A stretch of 64,000 nucleotides of DNA, from positions 62,001-126,000 of the forward strand of contig CAJUID010000003.1 of the NCBI GenBank assembly GCA_910585905.1, in the 5' to 3' direction. Source of the DNA: an uncultured Lachnospiraceae bacterium. Its GTDB lineage: Bacteria; Bacillota; Clostridia; Lachnospirales; Lachnospiraceae. Positions 36,042 through 43,833 of the stretch are shown here, piece by piece. Within the stretch, counting starts at the first letter, position 1. Each line of letters opens with the position of its first letter. The notes below the pieces were generated by a model. It was not told the origin of the DNA. It saw nothing but the letters and a program-made list of their open reading frames with translations, and made no database searches. The translations under genes were made by a program, and so were the position numbers.

Positions 36042-37113
36042 AGAAAATCTTAGTGCCTTCATAGGAGAGAGCAGTCTTTCTATTGTTGAGGCGATGGAGA
36101 AAATAGATTCGAATGTCCGTGGAATCTTGTTTGTTACGGATCAGGATAAAAAGCTTATTGGCAGCATTACTGATGGGGATATCCGAAGGTGGCTTATTAG
36201 TACAGGGGATTTGTCAGTAAAGATTTCTGAAATGATGAATAGTTCTCCTAAATATCTCTGTCAGGCGGACCGAAAACGGGCAATTGCTTATATGAGGAAG
36301 GAATCTATTACCGCACTTCCAATTTTGGATGTAAAACAGCGTGTTGTGGATATTATTTTTTTATCGGATAAGATACAAGATGAGGAGCAGAGTAATGGTT
36401 TGGATAATGTTCCAGTAATTATAATGGCGGGAGGAAAGGGGACACGGTTATATCCATATACGAAAATTCTTCCAAAGCCATTAATCCCAGTGGGGGATAT
36501 TCCGATTATTGAGCGGATTATAGACCGTTTTTGTGGTTATGGTGTCTCGGAATACTATATGACGGTAAACTATAAAAAGAATATGATTAAATCTTATTTT
36601 TCGGATTTAAACCCAGAATATTCTATCCAATATGTAGAAGAGGATAAACCATTAGGGACTGCTGGAAGTTTAAGGCTTATTAGGGAAAAGTTTAATCGTC
36701 CTGTGATTGTGACAAATTGTGATATATTGATAAATGCGGATTATGCCAATATCTATCGTTACCATATTGAGTCAGGGAATGCAATGACCATTGTATCTGC
36801 CCTAAAAAATATAGTCATTCCGTATGGAGTATTATATTCCGGTGAGCATGGTGCGGTAACATCAATGGAAGAAAAGCCACGGATGTCTTATTTTGTTAAT
36901 ACGGGGATGTATTTATTGAATCCAGAATTATTTGATCGAATACCAGATGGTTTAATGTATCATATGACAGATTTTGCCGCTGATCTGATGAAGGATAAGA
37001 TGTCGGTTGGGATGTACCCGATTAGCGAAGATTCCTTTTTAGACATGGGTGAGTTTGAAGAGATGCGTAGGATGGAGAAGCGGTTGAAATTGGAATCTGA
37101 ATCAATGGTATAA
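36034..37113 (+). CDS. ptmE: PtmE-like CBS-domain nucleotidyltransferase (GDP-GlcN synthesis)
   Basis: Its C-terminal domain opens PVIIMAGGKGTRLYPYTK, a GDP/UDP-sugar pyrophosphorylase motif, and contains PKPLIPVGD and TNCDILINAD. The N-terminal 120 residues are a CBS pair (GSITDGDIRRWLI, ALPILD). The same architecture is found in Campylobacter jejuni PtmE, which makes GDP-glucosamine for legionaminic acid. The 359-residue frame starts at ATG 36034, inside the legC stop, with GGAG upstream. This gene is the main clue that the GDP-linked route is used. Confidence 0.85.
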   Translation: MNKENLSAFIGESSLSIVEAMEKIDSNVRGILFVTDQDKKLIGSITDGDIRRWLISTGDLSVKISEMMNSSPKYLCQADRKRAIAYMRKESITALPILDVKQRVVDIIFLSDKIQDEEQSNGLDNVPVIIMAGGKGTRLYPYTKILPKPLIPVGDIPIIERIIDRFCGYGVSEYYMTVNYKKNMIKSYFSDLNPEYSIQYVEEDKPLGTAGSLRLIREKFNRPVIVTNCDILINADYANIYRYHIESGNAMTIVSALKNIVIPYGVLYSGEHGAVTSMEEKPRMSYFVNTGMYLLNPELFDRIPDGLMYHMTDFAADLMKDKMSVGMYPISEDSFLDMGEFEEMRRMEKRLKLESESMV

Positions 37114-37132
37114 ATCAAATGGGAGGAGTTTT

Positions 37133-37762
37133 ATGCTGGATGAGTTAGTAATAGTAGGTTCTGGTGGAATGGGGAGAGAGACATTGGTATTGGCCAACCG
37201 GATTAATCAGAGCAAAGAAAGTTGGAGTTTTATTGGATTTGTTGATAACCAGGACGGGGATGGTGTTGTTGGCAATGATGAATGGCTGATGGCAAGAGAA
37301 AAAAAAACCGCTGTGGCAATTGCAGTTGGTTCTTCAGAACTCCGAAATAAATTGTACCATAAATATAAAGAGAATAAGAATATTGTATTTCCAAATTTAA
37401 TTGATCCAGATGTTATTGTGGGGGATGAGTCGGTAGTATTTGGGGAAGGAAATATTGTTTGTGCAGGAAGTATTATCACTACAAATGTCCAGATTGGTAA
37501 TTTTAATATCATAAATTTGAATTGTACAATTTCTCATGATTCGGTCATAGGTGACTTTGTCACAATAAGTATGGGATGTAACCTTTCTGGAAATACCGTG
37601 GTGAATGACCTCACAGAAATTGGTACAGGTACTCAGGTGATACAAGGAAAGAAAATAGGAAGGAATTCTATTATTGGCGCAGGGTCAGTTGTAATCCGTG
37701 ATATTGGCGACTTTGTCACGGTAGTTGGAGTACCAGGACAAGTAATTAAAGTAGGGAGATAG
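37133..37762 (+). CDS. neuD: NeuD/LegH-like sugar O/N-acetyltransferase (hexapeptide)
   Basis: The 209-residue protein has a Rossmann-like N-terminus (ELVIVGSGGMGRETLVLA) and a C-terminal left-handed beta-helix of hexapeptide repeats (IGNFNIINLN, HDSVIGDFVTISMGC, SVVIRDIG). That is the NeuD/PglD fold. It is probably the enzyme that acetylates the 4-amino group in place of C. jejuni LegH. GGGAGGAG lies 4 nt before the ATG; neuB follows after 5 nt. A run of nine As lies at 37299-37307 inside it. Confidence 0.88.
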   Translation: MLDELVIVGSGGMGRETLVLANRINQSKESWSFIGFVDNQDGDGVVGNDEWLMAREKKTAVAIAVGSSELRNKLYHKYKENKNIVFPNLIDPDVIVGDESVVFGEGNIVCAGSIITTNVQIGNFNIINLNCTISHDSVIGDFVTISMGCNLSGNTVVNDLTEIGTGTQVIQGKKIGRNSIIGAGSVVIRDIGDFVTVVGVPGQVIKVGR

Positions 37763-37767
37763 AATAA

Positions 37768-38766
37768 ATGGGGCATACACTTATTATAGCAGAAGCAGGA
37801 GTAAACCATAATGGAGATTTAGAATCAGCAAAACAGTTGGTGCTTGCCGCTAAGGAGGCAGGTGCAGATATTGTCAAGTTTCAAACTGCAAATGTAGATT
37901 CGCTTGTTTCGGGACATGCTGAGATGGCAGAATATCAAAAGAAAAATACTGGGAAAATTGAGAGCCAGCGGGATATGCTACAAAAGATATTACTGTCTTA
38001 TAATGATTTTATAGAATTGGCAGACTTTTGTGAGAAAACTAGAATTCAGTTTTTGTCAACCCCTTTTGATATAGAAAGCATTGGATTTTTGTCAGGCTTA
38101 GGGGTGAATATATGGAAAATTCCGTCAGGAGAAATCACTAATTATCCTTATCTCGTTGAAATAGCAAGAACAGGGCGGCCGATTATTTTATCCACTGGGA
38201 TGAGCACTTTAGATGAAATTGGTGAGGCAATCAATCTTTTACAGAAAAATGGGGCTGGAAAGATTACTTTGTTACATTGTACGACAGAATATCCTACACC
38301 TTACGAACATGTAAATTTAAATGCTATGGCAACTCTGCGGGATAAGTTTGGGCTGGATATAGGGTATTCGGATCACACCCTTGGCATTGAAGTGCCTATT
38401 GCGGCTGTCGCGATGGGAGCTGTAATCATAGAAAAGCATTTTACTCTTAGCCGGGAAATGGAAGGGCCAGATCACAAAGCCAGTTTGGAGCCAGGAGAAT
38501 TAAAGGAGATGGTTCAAGCTATTCAGAGATTAGAGATGGCTTTTGGTGATGGGATAAAGCGACCTACAGATATAGAAGAAAAGAATGCTATGGTAGCAAG
38601 AAAAAGTATTATTGCAAGAAAAGATATTCAAAGAGGTGAGTGTTTAACAGAAGAGAATTTGACAACAAAGCGTCCTGGTACTGGGATTTCACCAATGAAA
38701 TGGAATGAAATATTGGGAACTATAGCAATCCGTGATTTTAAGAAAGATGAGTTAATTGAGATATGA
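37768..38766 (+). CDS. neuB: NeuB/LegI-like nonulosonate synthase
   Basis: It condenses a 2-amino-hexose derivative with phosphoenolpyruvate to the nine-carbon sugar. The 332-residue protein starts TLIIAEAGVNHNGD and has DIVKFQTANVDSLV, KIPSGEITNYP, GYSDHTLG and an antifreeze-like SAF domain (about 275-332). The exact product, Neu5Ac or Leg5,7Ac2, follows from neighbours: LegB, LegC and PtmE point to legionaminic acid. The ATGA overlap with neuC shows one operon. Confidence 0.93.
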   Translation: MGHTLIIAEAGVNHNGDLESAKQLVLAAKEAGADIVKFQTANVDSLVSGHAEMAEYQKKNTGKIESQRDMLQKILLSYNDFIELADFCEKTRIQFLSTPFDIESIGFLSGLGVNIWKIPSGEITNYPYLVEIARTGRPIILSTGMSTLDEIGEAINLLQKNGAGKITLLHCTTEYPTPYEHVNLNAMATLRDKFGLDIGYSDHTLGIEVPIAAVAMGAVIIEKHFTLSREMEGPDHKASLEPGELKEMVQAIQRLEMAFGDGIKRPTDIEEKNAMVARKSIIARKDIQRGECLTEENLTTKRPGTGISPMKWNEILGTIAIRDFKKDELIEI

Positions 38767-39941
38767 AAAAAAAAATAGCAGTCTTAACTGCAACCCGTGC
38801 AGAATATGGTTTGTTAAGAAGGATTATTCTAGCATTAAATAATACGGAGGAATTTGAGGCGGAGGTAGTTGTAACAGGTGCCCATTTGTCGCCAGAATTT
38901 GGATTGACATATCATGATATTCTAGATGACAATATTCCAATTGCGAGGAAAATCGAAATTTTATTGAGTTCTGATACGCCGACTGGGATTTCTAAAAGTA
39001 TGGGGCTGGCTTTAATTAGTTTTGCTGAATATTTTGAGGAAAGCAGGCCAGATGCGTTGATTGTGTTGGGAGATCGATATGAAACATTGGCAGTATGTTG
39101 TGCAGCAATGAATGCAAGAATTCCCATTGTACATCTGTATGGCGGAGAGACTACCGAAGGAGCTGTAGATGAGGCAATTAGGCATTCAATTACTAAAATG
39201 AGTTATCTTCATTTCACTGCTACAGAACAGTATAGGCAAAGGGTTATCCAGTTAGGGGAACATCCAGATAGGGTTTTCAAAGTTGGTGCAATAGGAATTG
39301 AAAATATATTGAAAACAAAATTATTATCTAAAAGTGATTTGGAGGAAAGTATCTCCTTTTCATTGAATCAACCTTATGCAGTTGTAACGTTTCATCCGGT
39401 TACATTAGAATCAAAAGGTGCAGGGACACAATTTAAAGAAATATTGCGTGCTTTTGCAAGGCATAGCGAGATGAAATATATTTTTACGAAAGCAAACGCA
39501 GATACAGATGGACGTATTATTAACCAAATGATTGATGAATATGTTTTGGAAAATACGAATGCAGTATGTTTTGAATCACTTGGCAGCTTGCGTTATTTGA
39601 GTGCGGTAAAGTATTCATCAGTAGTGATTGGGAATTCTTCGAGTGGTCTGTTAGAAGTTCCTTCTTTGAAGGTTCCGACAATTAATATTGGTGACCGGCA
39701 AAAAGGAAGACTTCAAGCGGACAGTGTCCTAAATTGCTCAGCTGATGCAGTGGAAATTGACAGGGCAATGAGGCTAGCATGTTCTGGAGAGTTTAGAGAT
39801 AAGATTGCTAGTGTGAAAAATCCTTATGGCGATGGGGAAACGAGTGAAAAAATAGTTGGGGTATTGAAAAATGTATTTGCAAAAAAGGAATTAAATTTGA
39901 AGAAACAATTTTATGATTTGCCAATGGATAATGGTATGTGA
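38763..39941 (+). CDS. neuC: NeuC/LegG-like hydrolysing 2-epimerase
   Basis: It splits and epimerises the sugar nucleotide to release the free sugar used by NeuB. The 392-residue GT-B-fold enzyme opens KKKIAVLTATRAEYGLL, has VVVTGAHLSPEFG, LGDRYETLA and VIGNSSSGLLEVP, as in NeuC. The ATG overlaps the neuB stop. Ten As directly follow the ATG (38766-38775), a possible slippage site. Confidence 0.93.
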   Translation: MKKKIAVLTATRAEYGLLRRIILALNNTEEFEAEVVVTGAHLSPEFGLTYHDILDDNIPIARKIEILLSSDTPTGISKSMGLALISFAEYFEESRPDALIVLGDRYETLAVCCAAMNARIPIVHLYGGETTEGAVDEAIRHSITKMSYLHFTATEQYRQRVIQLGEHPDRVFKVGAIGIENILKTKLLSKSDLEESISFSLNQPYAVVTFHPVTLESKGAGTQFKEILRAFARHSEMKYIFTKANADTDGRIINQMIDEYVLENTNAVCFESLGSLRYLSAVKYSSVVIGNSSSGLLEVPSLKVPTINIGDRQKGRLQADSVLNCSADAVEIDRAMRLACSGEFRDKIASVKNPYGDGETSEKIVGVLKNVFAKKELNLKKQFYDLPMDNGM

Positions 39942-39965
39942 GTTATGATAGGAGGTTCTGGGATA

Positions 39966-40943
39966 ATGAGAATTGTTGTTGTTGGGCTTGGTTCTATGGG
40001 AAAAAGGCGTATTCGGTTATTGAAAGAATATTTACAATGTGAAGTGGTGGGGGTTGATACTTGCCCTGAGAGGGTACAGCAGGCCGTTGAACTATATTCT
40101 ATTCCATGCTTTTCGTCTCTTGAAGACGCTTTTCAAACTTACCCGATTGAAGCCGGGGTAGTTTGTACTTCTCCATTGTCACATTTTCAAATTGCGAAGA
40201 TACTTTTAGAACATAATATACATGTATTTACCGAACTTAACCTTGTTTCAGATGGGTATAAAGAATTGATAGAATTGGCAAAGCAAAAGGAGAAGGTCTT
40301 ATTCCTTTCATCTACGAAGTTATATCGGTATGAAGTAAAGCGGATAGAGGACGTGATTAGAGGTGAGAAGGGATTAAATTACGTTTATCATATTGGTCAA
40401 TATTTACCGGATTGGCATCCGTGGGAGGATTATCGGAATTTCTTTGTCAGTAACGTTAGGACAAATGCATGTAGAGAAATATTTGCGATTGAACTGCCAT
40501 GGTTAATTTCTTTATTTGGGGATATAGAAAATATAAAAGTTGTTAAGCAGAAGAGTTCCAGTTTAGATATTGAATATCCAGATACGTATATGGTTCTGGC
40601 GGAGCACGGGAATAAGGCAATGGGAACTATTATAGTGGATGTTGTATCTAGAAAAGCGGTTAGGGATTTTAGATTATTTAATGAAAAGGTAATGGTTCAA
40701 TGGGATGGAACCCCTAATGGTTATTATGAACTAAATCTTGAGAAAAAACAGATGGAGGCATACGAATTTAGCAAAAAAATTATTAAGGATAAAAATTATG
40801 CTGATAATATCATTGAAAATGATTATTTAGAAGAGTTAAGAGCCTATATGGATAAAATAGAAAATCCATCACATAAATATTATGATTTTAAAGACGATTT
40901 CCGGGTGTTGCAACATATAGAGTACATTGAAGGGAATAGATAA
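39966..40943 (+). CDS. Gfo/Idh/MocA-family protein, catalytic motif altered
   Basis: The 325-residue protein has the Rossmann start MRIVVVGLGSMGKRRIRLL, but where EKP is expected it reads VFTELNLV, so the usual Lys is missing. ATG 39966 has AGGAGG 10 nt upstream; an earlier in-frame ATG at 39945 overlaps that region. It shares YLPDWHPWEDYR with YLPEWRPDQDYR of the next gene, which starts 1 nt after its stop. The two may act as an oligomer, with this one as a non-catalytic or altered partner. Substrate unknown. Confidence 0.75.
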   Translation: MRIVVVGLGSMGKRRIRLLKEYLQCEVVGVDTCPERVQQAVELYSIPCFSSLEDAFQTYPIEAGVVCTSPLSHFQIAKILLEHNIHVFTELNLVSDGYKELIELAKQKEKVLFLSSTKLYRYEVKRIEDVIRGEKGLNYVYHIGQYLPDWHPWEDYRNFFVSNVRTNACREIFAIELPWLISLFGDIENIKVVKQKSSSLDIEYPDTYMVLAEHGNKAMGTIIVDVVSRKAVRDFRLFNEKVMVQWDGTPNGYYELNLEKKQMEAYEFSKKIIKDKNYADNIIENDYLEELRAYMDKIENPSHKYYDFKDDFRVLQHIEYIEGNR

Positions 40944-40944
40944 T

Positions 40945-41868
40945 ATGATAAAGGTTTGTTTTGTGGGCGCAGGATCTATTGGAAAGCGGCATATTAGGAA
41001 TTTAAAAGAATTATTAAAAGATCAAATAAAAATTCATATATTTAGGCATGAGAGAGGGGATATTTTAGCAGAAGATATTTTGTCCTTGATAGATGCGGAG
41101 ATTTTTGATAAAGAAGATGCGGATCAAAAATATGATGCAATTTTTGTTACAAATCCTACTATTATGCATTATGATACAATAAGAGAATGGTGGGACAGGA
41201 CAGAACATTTTTTTGTAGAAAAACCGATTTATGATTGCCTGAGATATGATGATAGTATGTTAGAAGGGGATAAAATATATGTGGCTTGTCCATTGCGATA
41301 TTCTTTAGTGTATCAATATATAAAGGAATACTTAAGAAATAAAAGTGTTATTAGCGCAAGGGCAATTAGTTCTTCCTATCTTCCAGAATGGCGTCCAGAT
41401 CAGGATTATCGGGAAGTTTATAGTGCAAAAACAGAACTTGGAGGCGGCGTAAATATTGACCTTATCCATGAATGGGATTATATTGTCGATTTATTTGGCT
41501 TTCCACAATTTACGGCTGTCTACAGTGGCAAATATTCTTCATTAGAAATTACAAGTAATGATTTATCGGTGGGGATTGCTGGTTATGCAGATAAACTGGT
41601 GGAAATTCATTTGGATTATTTTGGAAAAAGACCAGTTAGGACATTAGAATTATTTCTTAATGATGATAAAATTATGGTGGATTATATTAAAAATAATATT
41701 ACTTTTGAGGGAAATTACCAAGTGGTGCAGTTTGACGAAGATGCAAACGATAAATATGTTAGGGAAATGGAGTATTATCTGCAATTATTAGCAGGCAATA
41801 AAGAAAACGTAAATGATTTAAGAAAAGCAAAAGAGGTACTGGGTATAGCAATAGGAGGGAAACGATGA
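40945..41868 (+). CDS. Gfo/Idh/MocA-family oxidoreductase
   Basis: The 307-residue protein begins IKVCFVGAGSIGKRHIRNL, has FVEKPIYDCL (intact EKP) and GGGVNIDLIHEWDYIVDLFG (Asp/His of the active site). It probably oxidises or epimerises a sugar or sugar-phosphate precursor of the nonulosonate. It is coupled to the altered paralogue upstream (1-nt gap) and overlaps neuA by ATGA. Such oxidoreductases recur in Leg clusters, but their step is not assigned. Confidence 0.8.
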   Translation: MIKVCFVGAGSIGKRHIRNLKELLKDQIKIHIFRHERGDILAEDILSLIDAEIFDKEDADQKYDAIFVTNPTIMHYDTIREWWDRTEHFFVEKPIYDCLRYDDSMLEGDKIYVACPLRYSLVYQYIKEYLRNKSVISARAISSSYLPEWRPDQDYREVYSAKTELGGGVNIDLIHEWDYIVDLFGFPQFTAVYSGKYSSLEITSNDLSVGIAGYADKLVEIHLDYFGKRPVRTLELFLNDDKIMVDYIKNNITFEGNYQVVQFDEDANDKYVREMEYYLQLLAGNKENVNDLRKAKEVLGIAIGGKR

Positions 41869-42629
41869 ATATTTTATTTACAGTAAGTGGGCGTGCTGGG
41901 TCCAAAGGCGTGAAGAATAAGAATATCCGAGATTTTCTTGGTAAGCCTTTGGTATATTATACTTTGTCTGCTATTGATCTATTTATAAAAGAATATAAGG
42001 AAAAGGAAAATTTGCAGATTCATTCTTGCTTAAATACAGATAGCCCAAGTTTGATTAATTTGATTCAAAAACAATCTATGGTAGATATGATGGTTCAGGA
42101 GCGAAGTGAGGAATTAGCAGGAGATAGAGTGCCTAAAGTTTGGGTTACAAGGGATAGTTTATATGCAGCGGAAAAAGAATACAATAAGACATTTGATTAT
42201 GTGATAGATGTAGACATTACGTCACCATTGAGGACTTATGAAGACATTTATAACGCGTTTTGTAAATCCAGGAGTAATAGCAAGATTGATCTAACATATT
42301 CTGTTACAGAATCTAGGAGAAATCCTTATTTTAATATGGTTTGCCAAAAAGAAAATGGATATCATACGGTTCTTGATGGGAGTGGGATTACTACCAGACA
42401 GCAGGCACCGGTTACTTATGATATGAATGCATCTATCTATGTATATAAGAGAGAGTATTTAGTGTCGGATGAAAAAGAAAACAAAGGATATTTTGAAATA
42501 TCCATTATGCAGGATACTGGTATATTGGATATCGACAGTGAAGAAGATTTTGAACTGATGCAGATTATAGCAGAGCATTTATTTAAGAAAAATAAGATGC
42601 TGCAAAGAATTAGAGATAATATTTGTTGA
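41865..42629 (+). CDS. neuA: CMP-nonulosonate (CMP-legionaminate/sialate) synthetase
   Basis: It activates the nonulosonate with CTP. The 254-residue protein has SGRAGSKGVKNKNIR (nucleotide-binding loop), VIDVDITSPLRTYEDI, GYFEISIMQDTGILDIDSE near the C-terminus, and TRQQAP in the middle. All are typical of NeuA/LegF/PtmB. It is the last pathway gene and sits directly before the phase-variable acyltransferase. Confidence 0.92.
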   Translation: MNILFTVSGRAGSKGVKNKNIRDFLGKPLVYYTLSAIDLFIKEYKEKENLQIHSCLNTDSPSLINLIQKQSMVDMMVQERSEELAGDRVPKVWVTRDSLYAAEKEYNKTFDYVIDVDITSPLRTYEDIYNAFCKSRSNSKIDLTYSVTESRRNPYFNMVCQKENGYHTVLDGSGITTRQQAPVTYDMNASIYVYKREYLVSDEKENKGYFEISIMQDTGILDIDSEEDFELMQIIAEHLFKKNKMLQRIRDNIC

Positions 42630-42668
42630 GGTTAAATAGATTAAAATAAACGCGAAGGAAAGATAAAG

Positions 42669-43728
42669 ATGGAAAAAAAACGCATGGTCATTTTAGACTG
42701 GATAAAAGGGGTTTCAATATTTTGTATTATTATTAATCATACTGATTTACTGGGAAGAGGTATTCCGGTTAGCCACATATTGAATTGTCTAATAGTAGCA
42801 ATGGCAGTACCAATGTTTATGATGGTTAGTGGGTATAATATGATGAATGCGCAGATAAACAATGGTGAAAATGCGGGGGGGGGGGTATTGTATTGGCGTT
42901 TTAAAGCATCAGATTTTAAAAATCATTCCATCATATACATTGATTTTCTTAATGGAGATGATTTGCTTATTTGAAAGCGGGCAGTTTAAAAATCTAGATT
43001 GGAAGTATTTTGTTTTTTCTTATGTTATTGGAGGGGGAGGACCAGGAGGGTACTATGTGCCTATTATGATTCAGTTATTTTTGGTTATGCCAATTATGAT
43101 TTCTGTAATTCGTAAGCGGCCAGTATGGGGAGTGTTGTCTATATTTATAATAAATGCCTTGTTCGAATTTATTATAAATATAGTGCCATTTCGTGCTGGG
43201 ATTTATAGGCTTATTATAGTTAGGTATTTGTTCTTATTAGCTATGGGGGCTTTTCTCAGAGTAATGAAAGGGAAAAAACTTCAGGCAAGATATTTGTTCT
43301 TGTCGTTGGTTATTGGATTGACATATATATGTGTAACAAACTATTTCCGGTTGTCAGATGGGACTTATACGTGGAGTCTGTTTAAATATTGGCAGAGTAC
43401 AGCATTTCCAGTAGCATTTTATATATTTCCAATTTTTTATTTATTATTACAAAAATTTTCTGATGTTCAGATAAAAACTTGCTTTGGAACATTTATGCAG
43501 AAAATTGGAAGTATGACATGGTACATATATTGTGTTCAAATGCTTTATTTTTTGATTTTCTATGAGATATGTGGACTTAAGTATTTGTTATTTGAAATTC
43601 CATTAATATGCGAGTTTGCTGTTAGTTTTTTGCTTTGTATTGTGGGTGGGTGGGGCTTATATAGCTTAGAGAAATTGGTGAGGAATGTAAGCCTTTTCTT
43701 TGTTAATCAACTGCATAGTAAATTATAA
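42669..43728 (+). CDS. Acyltransferase-3 family O-acyltransferase, frameshifted at poly-G (phase OFF)
   Basis: This multi-pass membrane O-acyltransferase has its N-terminal frame starting at 42669 (LDWIKGVSIFCIIINHTDLL, the catalytic His of the family). The frame leaves its partner at the G-tract and stops at 42974. The second half continues in the next frame from about 42886 to 43728. With ten Gs the two halves form a normal-length product of about 352 residues (AGGG then YCIGVLKHQ); with eleven the protein is cut. Given the tract, this is most likely a contingency gene rather than a dead one. It would acylate the nonulosonate or another sugar of the surface glycan. Confidence 0.85.
42875..42885 (+). 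repeat. Homopolymeric tract of eleven G, slippage switch
   Basis: Eleven consecutive Gs lie in the 5' third of the acyltransferase. Deleting one G (10) or adding two (13) would restore the frame; 11 is OFF. Poly-G tracts of this kind are phase-variation elements in other glycan loci. Confidence 0.85.
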
Positions 43729-43774
43729 TTGTTCTTTGATATCACAATTTGCTATGGAAATGCTCTAATGCTTG

Positions 43775-43783
43775 TGATACAAT
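43775..43783 (+). promoter_or_regulatory. Extended -10 promoter candidate for the ThDP-HAD-aldolase trio
   Basis: TGATACAAT is an extended -10 about 50 bp before the next ATG, in the 105-bp gap after the acyltransferase. No clear -35 is present. A mismatched hairpin CATAGTAAATT/AATTTGCTATG (43715-43756) sits just upstream. Confidence 0.4.
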
Positions 43784-43833
43784 AGCACCGTATATTAAGA
43801 TGATATGTAAATACGGCAGAAAGGCGTGAGTGT

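Noticed and set aside
42669..43728. Ordinary pseudogene by random frameshift
   Set aside because: The only break is at an 11-G tract and both halves are otherwise intact, which favours a slippage switch; a sequencing artefact is still possible.
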